In this document: one piece after another, positions 50,749-58,460 of the stretch
Layout: every line of letters starts with the position of its first letter
How positions within the stretch are numbered: the first letter of the stretch is position 1
Origin: Candidatus Saccharicenans sp.
GTDB taxonomy: Bacteria; Acidobacteriota; Aminicenantia; Aminicenantales; Saccharicenantaceae
Length of the DNA stretch: 64,000 nucleotides
Direction: 5' to 3'
Assembly (NCBI GenBank): GCA_024653215.1
Contig: JANLFU010000005.1
Coordinates: 1-64,000, forward strand
Made by a program: the position numbers and the translations under genes
The notes under the pieces: model-generated
Database searches by the model: none
Told to the model about the DNA's origin: nothing
What the model saw: only the letters and a program-made list of their open reading frames with translations

Positions 50749-53700
50749 TCAGAAGGAAAATCTGAGGCCCAGCCTGGCCGACCAGGTGCCAAATCTGGTT
50801 GACCACCAGCCGAAGGCCGGGTGCGGGTCGCCGTCAGAGGCTACCCAGCTAAGATAGTTGGCGGCCAGTGTTCCATCCAGAATTTCAGCATCATCAGCCC
50901 AGATAGCCGTGCGGTTGAGGTCGGTAATCTTGCTCTGAATGGTCTTGGTGTTGAAGACGTTGTTCACCTGCAGATTGACGGCAACCGAGTACTTCTGGGC
51001 GAACTTATGGACATATTCCACGAAGACATCGGCCCAGACGGTGAAGGGCAGGCGACCCAGGTCAGCCCGGTTTTCCGGGTAGATGTAACGGTTGTTCATG
51101 TACAGCCTGGTGGTCAGGGGCAGACCGCTTCTTCCGTAAGCGGTCACACCAACGGTCAGGCCGAAGGGGAAGACATAGGAACCGTAGGCCTTGATGTAAT
51201 GGGTGCGGTCGTGGGGCATGGGTCCCTTGAGCACATTGCCATAGACGTCGTAGGCCATGAACCAGTCATCGTAGTACAGGGTAACGTTGGGGGCGTTACG
51301 GCCATCTTCGTCAGCGCTGCTCAACCCGGAATAGTTGCCCTGGACCCGGCTCAGGGTGTAGTTAATTCCACCCTGCCAGTTATTGCTGAACCTCTTTTCC
51401 AGCGAAACGTTGAGGCCGTAATAATCTCTCTTGGCCTTGGGAACCGGCCAGTATTCATCGGCAAACTTGCCGCCCTGGGAAACGGGCAGAGAATAGCCAT
51501 AACCGGGGTTGCAGATGTAGAAGATTTCCTGAAGGGTATCGCCAACCCATTCCAGGGCTCCGACGTCTTCGATGGTCCGAATCAGGTGTTTATGGACCAG
51601 GCGCACCGACAGCGACAGGTCTTCCATCAGCTTTTTCTCGGCACCAAACGATATTTCGCTCTGGGCCGCCGGCTTCAGGTTGGGGTCAACCCGGTCAAAG
51701 GAAGGCGGCAGGTAGTCCAGGGTGCCGGCATAGGTGTTGTTGTATTCCTGGCTGGCCCGGTCGTCCAGCAGGCCGCTGGCCGCGATCTGAGTCCAATCAG
51801 GGTCCTTCAAAGCGTAGAAATCGCGTTTGTGCTTCCAGCCGCCAAAGCTCAGAACGGCAATGTAGAGCTTCATAACATCATAGTAAATTCCGTAGCTGCC
51901 GAAGATCTTCAGGCTGGAATCCCCGAAAACGTCATAGACCAGGCCGATTCTGGGCGCGATCTTGTCGGCAAAGCCAAAATTGACCGGTTTCTTGACGCTG
52001 GCATAAAGCGGGTCGTCGGTAAAGGAAGGAATGTATTCGTTTTCGGCCCTGATGCCAAAATTCAGGGTCAGGCGGTCCTTGATGGTCCAGGAATCCTGCA
52101 GGTAAAGCGCCCAGTTGTTGCTGCGGGCATTCCAGACACCGCCATAAGGCGAAGTCCAGCCGCTCCGGATGTAATAGTATCCGTAGCGTCCGTAGTAGGG
52201 ACTATCCGTGGGTGCCCCGACGCCGACCGGAAAACCGAGAGCGTAGGATGTCCTGTTCCAGTATATATAGACTCTGGGATATGGAGAATAATCCAGGACA
52301 TCTTCATGCAGCTGAATGAACTGTACCCCGGCTTTCCAGGCATGCTCGCCAGCCAGGGTGAGATAGTAGGTAAAGTCCAAGTTGGCGCTAATCTTTTCGT
52401 ACAGCCGCTTCTTAGTTTCCAGATAAATTGAGGAATCGGTCCAGTAGGCATAATGCAGCAGCTCGGGGTGGGCCTGGAAAAACGGGTCGGTCTGGAAGAC
52501 ATAGTTGGAAGTATAAAAATAGAAAGTGGAATGCGGCGGAGGCTGGATCTGCTGGTTGGTGGTATTCTGACGGTGCCAGCCGGCCCGCAGGCTTACCAGG
52601 AAATTATTGCTGGTGGAATAGTCGGCCATGAAGGATGTGGAATAATCCGGATAATCATAACCTTCTTTGAACCACTCATAGGTTGAAGACGACGTGCCTC
52701 CGATGCTGGGCAGGGCCCCGCGGTACTTGTAGAAGTTGTTAACAAAGCTGGCCGAAAGCCGGAGCCCCTGAATCGGAGCTGCGGTCAGCTTGGCCGAACC
52801 GTTGTAATAATAATCAGCCGTTGGGAACTGGTAGAAAGGCCCCTGGCGCGAATTGAAATCCCGGAGAGCCGTCCGCTGGGCGTAAATCGGATTGAAAGAA
52901 CCAAAGAACCACAGCTTGTCCTTCAGTATGTAGCCCCCCAGATTGAAGGCTCCTTCCAGGCGGTAGTATCTATCCCGGTTCTTTCCGCCACCGTAGTACA
53001 GGTCATCCTCATTAACATATTCATAAACATCAACATCATAAGGGCTCTGCCGCAGGTAATCCCGGGCCTTACCCTGCATATAGGTCTTATTATTTTCATA
53101 AAAGCCGATAAAATCACCATGAAAAGTATTACCGCCAGACCTGGTGATGACGTTGACCACACCGCCCATGGAGCCGCCGAATTCAGCGTTATAGCCCGAG
53201 GCCACCACCTTGACCTCATCCAGCAGTTCCAGGACCACGTTCTGGGCCCTGGTCCCGACGTGGATGCTGGTGACATCGGTACCATCCACGTGCCAGACGT
53301 TCTCCGCCCCCGAAGCTCCGTCCATGCTGAAACCACCCACCTTGCTTTCGTAGTTGACTCCGGGCACGGTGCTGATCAGGGAATCGAAGCTCCGGCCGCG
53401 GGGCAGGGTCATAAAAAATTCCTTGCTCATCGTCTGGCCCTTGACCGTGCTCTTGACATCGATCAAGGGGGACTGTCCCACCACGGTAACCTCTTCCTCG
53501 ATGGCCGCCGGTTCCAGGCTGACGTTGAGAACCAGGCTCTGGGACAGAGCCAGGTAAATATCCTTCCGGACGAGTTTTTTGAACCCCGGAAGACTGAAAG
53601 TAATTTCATAGTTGCCGGAAGGCAGGGCCATCAGGCGGTAAACACCGTTGGCGTCGGTTACGGCGGTAGCTTTTCCCACCAGCTTGGGGCTGGTAGCTTC

Positions 53701-53841
53701 CACGTTAACTCCCGGCAGCGGGCTGCCCTGGTCATCTACTACCCTGCCGGTAATCATTCCCTCCGGGTTGATCTGCCCGAAGGTCAGTCCGGCTGTCAGG
53801 AGCAACATGGAGAGAATTGCGGTTAAGTAAAGTTTTTTCAT
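50749..53841 (-). CDS. Oar-like TonB-dependent outer-membrane receptor
   Basis: Predicted outer-membrane transporter of 1030 residues, same architecture as its neighbour at 47682. Signal peptide ending GLTFGQ, then a carboxypeptidase-regulatory-like domain (GRVVDDQGSPLPGVNVEATS), the EEVTVVGQSPLIDVKS linker, a plug with VWHVDGTDVTS and GYNAEFGGSMGGVVNVIT, and a large Tyr-rich beta barrel ending LGLRFSF. GGGAGG lies 7 bases before the ATG. It has its own terminator and a long leader with a mini-ORF. The two receptors share only domain layout by eye, not close identity, so a recent duplication is unlikely. Confidence 0.9.
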   Translation of the reverse strand: MKKLYLTAILSMLLLTAGLTFGQINPEGMITGRVVDDQGSPLPGVNVEATSPKLVGKATAVTDANGVYRLMALPSGNYEITFSLPGFKKLVRKDIYLALSQSLVLNVSLEPAAIEEEVTVVGQSPLIDVKSTVKGQTMSKEFFMTLPRGRSFDSLISTVPGVNYESKVGGFSMDGASGAENVWHVDGTDVTSIHVGTRAQNVVLELLDEVKVVASGYNAEFGGSMGGVVNVITRSGGNTFHGDFIGFYENNKTYMQGKARDYLRQSPYDVDVYEYVNEDDLYYGGGKNRDRYYRLEGAFNLGGYILKDKLWFFGSFNPIYAQRTALRDFNSRQGPFYQFPTADYYYNGSAKLTAAPIQGLRLSASFVNNFYKYRGALPSIGGTSSSTYEWFKEGYDYPDYSTSFMADYSTSNNFLVSLRAGWHRQNTTNQQIQPPPHSTFYFYTSNYVFQTDPFFQAHPELLHYAYWTDSSIYLETKKRLYEKISANLDFTYYLTLAGEHAWKAGVQFIQLHEDVLDYSPYPRVYIYWNRTSYALGFPVGVGAPTDSPYYGRYGYYYIRSGWTSPYGGVWNARSNNWALYLQDSWTIKDRLTLNFGIRAENEYIPSFTDDPLYASVKKPVNFGFADKIAPRIGLVYDVFGDSSLKIFGSYGIYYDVMKLYIAVLSFGGWKHKRDFYALKDPDWTQIAASGLLDDRASQEYNNTYAGTLDYLPPSFDRVDPNLKPAAQSEISFGAEKKLMEDLSLSVRLVHKHLIRTIEDVGALEWVGDTLQEIFYICNPGYGYSLPVSQGGKFADEYWPVPKAKRDYYGLNVSLEKRFSNNWQGGINYTLSRVQGNYSGLSSADEDGRNAPNVTLYYDDWFMAYDVYGNVLKGPMPHDRTHYIKAYGSYVFPFGLTVGVTAYGRSGLPLTTRLYMNNRYIYPENRADLGRLPFTVWADVFVEYVHKFAQKYSVAVNLQVNNVFNTKTIQSKITDLNRTAIWADDAEILDGTLAANYLSWVASDGDPHPAFGWWSTRFGTWSARLGLRFSF

Positions 53842-53912
53842 CCGCTTACCTCCCTCTTATAAAACCCCATCCCTGGATGAAAAAATTCATCCGACCAATA
53901 GACTTTCAGATT

Positions 53913-53939
53913 TTACGGGCCCTCTTTTTTGCCGGTCAT
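53913..53939 (-). CDS. possible leader mini-ORF upstream of the TonB receptor
   Basis: ATG at 53939 reads eight codons (MTGKKEGP) and a stop, all in the long leader of the receptor gene. A perfect AGGAGG lies four bases before the ATG, so initiation is possible. It ends 72 bases before the receptor start. Either a translated regulatory leader or chance; it is too short to judge by composition. Confidence 0.3.
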   Translation of the reverse strand: MTGKKEGP

Positions 53940-53999
53940 TGAACCTCCTGAGTGAGATGCCGGGCGATAACAGGTCAAGGTGTTATGCCATTTGATATA

Positions 54000-54029
54000 T
54001 TTTTAAATCTTCTGGTTATTTTCTGTCAA
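54000..54029 (-). promoter_or_regulatory. promoter of the second TonB-receptor gene
   Basis: Minus strand consensus TTGACA (54024-54029), 18 bases, TAAAAA (54000-54005). It implies a 5' leader of about 150 bases. Confidence 0.5.
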
Positions 54030-54421
54030 GAAAAAAAAATCATCCAGCCCCGAACCTGAAAGTGGGCAAAAACCCTGTTCGGGTAAGCCAAATTCCAGCA
54101 GGCAAAATCAGTTAGTTATCCAGGGTTTACCGAGGGAATTAACTGTTTATTGGACTGGATTTTCCTGCTATAAAAGATGGCTTCCGTCGCCTGGAGTTGT
54201 CCGCCAGTCACAAGGCAAAAACAGTAAGGGCTGATCACGGTCAGACCAAGGAACAACTAGGCCGGCCTGCTCCTAATGTGTTTTAATTTGGAGTACGCCC
54301 GCGCCCTTAAAAATAAATATAGAAATGATTTCCAGCAGGATGGGAGGCATCAAACAGGATTGATTTACCTAACGGGCGAGCCCTCAATTTAGGACGCGAC
54401 TTGAATTCTTAAAATAAAGAA

Positions 54422-54507
54422 TGCCGGAGGAGGGAGTCGAACCCACACCCGAAGTGAATCGGACTGGATTTTGAGTCCAGCGCGTCTGCCAATTCCGCCA
54501 CTCCGGC
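54422..54507 (-). tRNA. tRNA-Leu(CAA)
   Basis: 86 bases with a seven-pair acceptor stem GCCGGAG / CTCCGGC and discriminator A. The anticodon loop CTCAAAA lies between CTGGA and TCCAG, giving anticodon CAA (reads UUG). A long variable arm (CCGATTCACTTCGGG) is as expected for a class II tRNA-Leu, followed by a TTCGACT T-loop. CCA is not encoded; the sequence after the discriminator is TTCTT. Confidence 0.96.
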
Positions 54508-54524
54508 AGGCCTTGAGCCTCTTA

Positions 54525-54553
54525 ACTATAGAAAAATCCGTTTCTTTTTTCAA
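54525..54553 (-). promoter_or_regulatory. promoter of tRNA-Leu
   Basis: Minus strand TTGAAA (54548-54553), 17 bases, TATAGT (54525-54530), 17 bases from the mature tRNA 5' end. Confidence 0.7.
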
Positions 54554-54929
54554 GGCTCCCGGACCCGCGCTGAGATCGGTTCTCCGGCTGAAAACGGGGT
54601 TGTCCGAGCCTGGCTGCCCGGAAGCGATTTTGCCTTCTCCCCTGCCCACTGAGAAATGGCCAAGGCTATCACCTTCAATATCAGGCGCCGCATTGTGGCG
54701 GCAGGCCGGCAGGTGGTCGGCAATATCTACCCTGCCAACGAAACATAGTAGAGGCTGGATCATTAAATCCCGGCTTCCTGCTGCCCGGGGACAGACTGAC
54801 AGGATAGGGGCAAGACTGTCAATCTTTTTCCGCTAATGGTATATTCGCATGTTATTTTCCTTCAAATTTTTCAAATTAAGTCTTAGAGCGGGCTACGGCC
54901 GGAGGGTCGACCTCCGTCAATCCTGATGA

Positions 54930-54958
54930 TTGCCAATCACCCGCCCATCTGTTATAAA
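54930..54958 (+). promoter_or_regulatory. promoter of trmH
   Basis: TTGCCA (54930-54935), 17 bases, TATAAA (54953-54958). The predicted transcription start coincides with the GTG at 54965, and the ATG at 54926 lies before the promoter. Confidence 0.6.
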
Positions 54959-54964
54959 TCTACT

Positions 54965-55579
54965 GTGCCTACGGAGAAAAGACGCGAGCGAATTGAATCT
55001 GTTCTGTCCAGGCGCCAGCCCGACCTGCGGGTGGTCCTGGAGGATGTGGCCATCACCCACAATGCCAGCGCCGTGGCCCGGACCTGCGAGGCCACCGGGG
55101 CCTTCAACCTTCACATCATAACCAGCCAGCCCGACCAGGTTGCCTTCAACGAGGCCATCTCAACCAGGGCCGAGAAATGGCTGGCCATCCATTTCCACCA
55201 GACAACGGAAGAATGCCTATCCCTTCTTAAGACCCGGGGGTTTAAGATCGCCGTTACCACCCTGGCCGGCCAGACCATTCCTTACACCGAAATCGATTAC
55301 TGCCAGCCGCTGGCCATCGTTTTCGGGAACGAATCCGAAGGGGTTTCGGGCCGGGCCCTGGAATTCGCAGATTACCGAATCAGGATCCCTATGGTGGGCA
55401 TGGTCCAGAGCCTGAACCTTTCGGTATCGGTGGGCATCATCCTCTACGAGGCTTTCCGCCAGAGACAGGCCAGGGGATTTTACGACACCTGTCGACTCTC
55501 ACCGCAGGAATACGAGCAGTGGCTGAACCACTGGCTTGGAAATCCCAGGCCCCGCCGGCCCTTCACCCGGAAAAAATAA
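54965..55579 (+). CDS. trmH: tRNA (guanosine-18) 2'-O-methyltransferase, SpoU family
   Basis: Methylates the ribose of G18 in the tRNA D-loop; SPOUT (knotted) methyltransferase. RRQPDLRVVLEDV and HNASAVARTCEATG near the N-terminus are the TrmH signature. The SAM-binding knot has IVFGNESEGVS and IPMVGMVQSLNLSVSVGI. 204 residues from GTG 54965, which aligns with family N-termini. The longer ATG frame (54926) overlaps the -35 and -10 boxes and has no ribosome site. No Shine-Dalgarno sequence precedes the GTG, so a leaderless message is suggested. It could also act on other RNA, but TrmH is the best fit. Confidence 0.88.
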   Translation: MPTEKRRERIESVLSRRQPDLRVVLEDVAITHNASAVARTCEATGAFNLHIITSQPDQVAFNEAISTRAEKWLAIHFHQTTEECLSLLKTRGFKIAVTTLAGQTIPYTEIDYCQPLAIVFGNESEGVSGRALEFADYRIRIPMVGMVQSLNLSVSVGIILYEAFRQRQARGFYDTCRLSPQEYEQWLNHWLGNPRPRRPFTRKK

Positions 55580-55601
55580 AAGGGCGGGATAACTCCCGCC
55601 C
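55570..55601 (-). terminator. terminator of the pseudoprotease operon
   Basis: An eight-base stem GGGCGGGA / TCCCGCCC with four-base loop, 26 bases after the stop of the leftward gene. On that strand it is followed by TTTTATTTTTT, a strong tail. The plus strand has no T-run, but the hairpin sits just after the trmH stop. Confidence 0.85.
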
Positions 55602-55627
55602 GCGGTATGGAGAATGGAGCAGGTCTC

Positions 55628-57304
55628 TCAGATTCTTCTCATGGATTCAGGGTTCAAGGTCTGGAGTTGCCGCCCCAGTTCCCTGCTCTCTTCATAAAGT
55701 TTCTTGGCCTTTTCTTCAAGCTCGGGTTTAAGCCTGGTCATTTCTTCCTGCAACTTCTTCAACTGCTCCTCATGTTCCTTCTGCCAGGTTTCGTAGTTCT
55801 GCTTCAATTGTTCCTGGTATTCGCTGGAAGCCTCCTGCATTTCTTCCGAAAAACGCCCGAGGTCCGGCCAGTTTCTTCTCTGCTCTTCGGCCACCTCCAC
55901 TTCGGTCTTCACCTTTTTCTTTTCACGGAGAATCTCCAGGGAAATCTTCTCTCCCTTTTTCTTTTTCTGAATCTGGTCGGTCAGAGCTTCGAGAGTTTCT
56001 ACCCGCCGGCCATCGGCGGCCACGATCACATCGCCCACCTTGATCCCGGCTTTCTCGGCCGGGCTGCCGGGATTCACCCTGGCCACCAGTAAGCCGCGAC
56101 CATCCGGTACTCCAAAATACTTGGAAAGTTCCGGGTTGAGTTGCTCCAGGGCCACCCCGATGAAGCGGTAATGCTCGAAGCCAAACTCAAACTCGAACTT
56201 CTCCCCTTCTGGCAAATCCGGGAGCACCGGCCTGGCAGGCATCCCCGGCAAACGCTGAAAGAGTCCCGGAAATCGCAATTCCAGCTCCCGGCGGGCTTCT
56301 TCTTCCGGCACCGCTCCCAGCTTGACCTTAATTTCCTGGGTTTTGCCCTCTGTTTCAACGGTCAGGTTGAGATCCTGGCCGGGCCGCCTGGTCCTGATTT
56401 CCGAGACCAGCTGGTCGGAAGTGGCGATTTCTTTACCGTCAATCTTCAGTATCCTGTCACCAGGTTTCAGCTTGGCCAGCTCGGCCGGGCTTTTTTCTTC
56501 CACCCTGGTAACTATTACCCGGCCTTCGCGGTCCTCGGCAATGGAAATACCCAGCCAGCCTCTTTCCACCCGGCCCTTGGCCTTTATTTCCTGGAACACA
56601 TATTGAACCACTTCAACGGGCATGGCCATGGCCATGCCGGCAGCCGGAGCCTCGGCCTGGCTGTAAACATAGCCGGTCCCGGTGGCTTCCCTATCCCTGA
56701 ACCTGAAGACAATAGGGCTCTCCTCTGAATAGACGCCACGCAGCAACCCTACCAGTTGCCCCTTTTCATCCAGGACCGGACCTCCGCTCATGCCCGGGGT
56801 TATCCACAGGTTAAGGCGAAGACGGTCCGGGGCCGCCGAGCTGACAATGCCCTGGGTAACAGTTACGCCGGAATCGGGTGCAATTCCCAGGGCGCAGACC
56901 CAGGAACCGGGCACCAGGTTCTTGGTGGACCCAGCGGTCACAGCTGGCAATTTTTTATCCTTGACCTGAACAATGGCTATTCTGGTTTCAGGGTCAAATC
57001 CCAGAAAATTAGCTTCATAGCGGTTGCCGTTGTTATCAACCACCGCCAGCTTTTCACCCCGGGGTGAAATAAGGGCGGTGGTGGCAATATAACCTTCTTT
57101 GTCAATGACCACCCCGGTGGCCACCCTTCTCAGGCCGTCGCGCACTTCAACCCTGACCACGGCTGGCGAAACCTTCTTCACTATGTCGCTGGCATCGCGG
57201 TCAGGTTCCGGCCGAGCGCCAGAATAGGCCAGGCCAGATAAGCCTGCCAGCAAGACCAGCAGGCTGCTCAGGACCAAGCTGAACAATCTTCCTTTTCCGC
57301 TCAT
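55628..57304 (-). CDS. HtrA-like two-PDZ protein with incomplete catalytic triad (pseudoprotease)
   Basis: 558 residues, exported (signal peptide about 1-28). Residues of about 36-235 are a trypsin-like HtrA fold: SPAVVRVEV, GVVIDKEGYIATT, and TPGMSGGPVLDEKG with Ser173. At the catalytic His site the chain reads GYIATTALIS, aligned to GYVLTNNHVI of DegP, so His is Leu78. At the Asp site it reads ETRIAIVQV (Arg108) against SDIALLQI. PDZ1 spans about 245-335 and PDZ2 about 375-465, and a charged coiled coil (about 475-550) ends the protein. Peptide or folding-state sensing rather than proteolysis is inferred. Last gene of the ECF sigma operon, 11 bases after the small membrane protein gene. Confidence 0.82.
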   Translation of the reverse strand: MSGKGRLFSLVLSSLLVLLAGLSGLAYSGARPEPDRDASDIVKKVSPAVVRVEVRDGLRRVATGVVIDKEGYIATTALISPRGEKLAVVDNNGNRYEANFLGFDPETRIAIVQVKDKKLPAVTAGSTKNLVPGSWVCALGIAPDSGVTVTQGIVSSAAPDRLRLNLWITPGMSGGPVLDEKGQLVGLLRGVYSEESPIVFRFRDREATGTGYVYSQAEAPAAGMAMAMPVEVVQYVFQEIKAKGRVERGWLGISIAEDREGRVIVTRVEEKSPAELAKLKPGDRILKIDGKEIATSDQLVSEIRTRRPGQDLNLTVETEGKTQEIKVKLGAVPEEEARRELELRFPGLFQRLPGMPARPVLPDLPEGEKFEFEFGFEHYRFIGVALEQLNPELSKYFGVPDGRGLLVARVNPGSPAEKAGIKVGDVIVAADGRRVETLEALTDQIQKKKKGEKISLEILREKKKVKTEVEVAEEQRRNWPDLGRFSEEMQEASSEYQEQLKQNYETWQKEHEEQLKKLQEEMTRLKPELEEKAKKLYEESRELGRQLQTLNPESMRRI

Positions 57305-57315
57305 TTCAAACCTCC

Positions 57316-57681
57316 TCAGTAGCTGATTTGCTGAATCAAGTTATCGGACACCTGCTCCAGGATGAAGACCGTCTGAGAATCGTCGGACGAACGGCGCATT
57401 TCCCTCCTGAGGTCCAGCGGCTCGACCACGTGTACCACCTGGCCCGGACGCTCTCCCTGGTTTGTGCTGGCCATGGTGCCTACGGGCGATTTCCTGGCTG
57501 ACGGTGAGAAAATGATTATTGCGGCCAGGACCAGAGCTGCCGCCCCGGCCAGGCTGAATTCCAGCCGCCGCCACCTTAGGCTGGCCTTTTTCCTTTCGGC
57601 CAGCCGGGTCAGCACCGCCTGTTCAAAGCCCGGCGGGGCAGAGACCCGGTCCAGCCCCTGAAGGTATCTTTCAACGTCCAT
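57316..57681 (-). CDS. small single-span membrane protein, probable anti-sigma factor
   Basis: 121 residues. A cytosolic N-terminus of about 40 residues (APPGFEQAVLTRLAERKK) resembles the helical part of some anti-sigma factors. One transmembrane span lies at about 43-60 (FSLAGAAALVLAAIIIF), with a periplasmic tail of about 60 residues. It has no zinc-finger HxxxCxxC. ACGGAG precedes the ATG. Position between an ECF sigma gene (17 bases upstream) and an HtrA-like gene (11 bases downstream) is the main argument for an anti-sigma role; the family itself is not recognised. Confidence 0.6.
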   Translation of the reverse strand: MDVERYLQGLDRVSAPPGFEQAVLTRLAERKKASLRWRRLEFSLAGAAALVLAAIIIFSPSARKSPVGTMASTNQGERPGQVVHVVEPLDLRREMRRSSDDSQTVFILEQVSDNLIQQISY

Positions 57682-57698
57682 CTCAGCTCTCCGTATAT

Positions 57699-58304
57699 TT
57701 ATAATTCCAGATTTTCGTTTTCCGTTTCATTTTCTTTTCCATCTTTTCTGTTTCTTATTTCCCGGCCTTCTTCCAGCCATCGCCTCAGGTACTCGCGGCC
57801 CCGGCTGATCCTGGCCTTGACAGTGCCCAGCGGCAGCTTCAGCAGGCTGGCAATCTCCTCCTGGGAAAATCCTTCAACATCCTTTAAGATAACCGGTATC
57901 CGGTAACGGGGATGAAGCCGCCCCAGGGCCATCCTGACATTCCTCATCAAACCGGGGTCGTTATGGTCCAGAGAATAACTGCCCGAGGAATAATCGTTGG
58001 TTATTTCTTCCAGTGGAACCACCGGGTGGCGGCCGATCTTTTTCTTCTCGGTTCGGGCCAGGTTGGACGCTATGGAATAAATCCAGGCCGAAACCGGGGC
58101 AATCGGCCGGTACTTTCTGGCCTTAAAATAGACCCGCATGAAGGTTTCCTGGGCCAGGTCGACCGCCAGCTGGTAATCCCCGGTAACCTGGTACAGGAAA
58201 TTGACTATCCTGTCCTTGTAAATGGTCATGAGCTGGGCGAAGGCAGACTCGTCCCCCTCTTTCACTCTTTCCATGAGTGCCTGCTCATCCATCCTGGTAT
58301 TCAT
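57699..58304 (-). CDS. ECF-type RNA polymerase sigma factor
   Basis: Sigma-70-family alternative factor, 201 residues. Region 2 (about 20-85) has YQLAVDLAQETFMRVYFKA and the -10-reading helix WIYSIASNLART. Region 4 (about 130-185) ends with a helix-turn-helix, FSQEEIASLLKLPLGTVKARISRGREYL, whose GTVK-RxxRG core is typical. The C-terminus is a short charged tail (KDGKENETENENLEL). First gene of a three-gene operon with a membrane protein and an HtrA-like protein, so probably an envelope-stress or cell-surface regulon. It has its own housekeeping-type promoter. Confidence 0.93.
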   Translation of the reverse strand: MNTRMDEQALMERVKEGDESAFAQLMTIYKDRIVNFLYQVTGDYQLAVDLAQETFMRVYFKARKYRPIAPVSAWIYSIASNLARTEKKKIGRHPVVPLEEITNDYSSGSYSLDHNDPGLMRNVRMALGRLHPRYRIPVILKDVEGFSQEEIASLLKLPLGTVKARISRGREYLRRWLEEGREIRNRKDGKENETENENLEL

Positions 58305-58350
58305 TAACCACCCGGCTTAAGAAAAGTTGCATCCTGTCCTTTATTCCTTA

Positions 58351-58378
58351 ATAATATAGCCAAGCCTGAGAATTTCAA
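58351..58378 (-). promoter_or_regulatory. promoter of the leftward ECF sigma operon
   Basis: Minus strand TTGAAA (58373-58378), 16 bases, TATTAT (58351-58356), giving a leader of about 40 bases before the ATG at 58304. Confidence 0.55.
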
Positions 58379-58460
58379 AGCCCTGAGGGAAACCGTGCCG
58401 CCTGTCCTGGCCCGGAAAGGTGGCCAGGGAACTTTTTCACGGAAAATTTCGTCTACCGGG

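Larger units (their letters stand above)
53842..54421. other. 580-base intergenic region: receptor leader, promoter and unassigned sequence
   Basis: The left part is the 5' leader of the TonB-receptor gene, with a mini-ORF at 53913-53939 and a seven-base hairpin GGATGAA / TTCATCC at 53875-53892. A promoter lies at 54000-54029. Further right is an inverted repeat CCCGAAC (54049-54055) / GTTCGGG (54077-54083) of unknown meaning. From about 54090 to the tRNA I see no gene. Confidence 0.5.
54508..54964. other. 457-base intergenic region between tRNA-Leu and trmH
   Basis: It contains the tRNA-Leu promoter at its left and the trmH promoter at its right. A six-pair hairpin (CGGAGG / CCTCCG) lies at 54900-54916, just before the trmH promoter. 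Frames across it on either strand are short or read through the tRNA and have no support. Confidence 0.5.

Noticed and set aside
50821-52431. 536-codon plus-strand ORF across a TonB-receptor gene
   Set aside because: Antisense to a clear receptor sequence; a result of biased codon use that removes stops on the opposite strand.
49201-54100. Possible recombination or duplication between the two TonB-receptor genes
   Set aside because: By eye the barrels share no long identical stretches; only the domain order is common.
54389-54763. Minus-strand ORF containing RSGGIGRRAGLKI...RLPPPA
   Set aside because: This is the translation of the tRNA-Leu gene, a well-known spurious protein in databases.
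58395-58460. 22-residue N-terminal extension of the second ECF sigma factor from GTG 58395
   Set aside because: The extension does not fit the family N-terminus. Not fully excluded, because the ribosome site of the ATG at 58461 is also weak.
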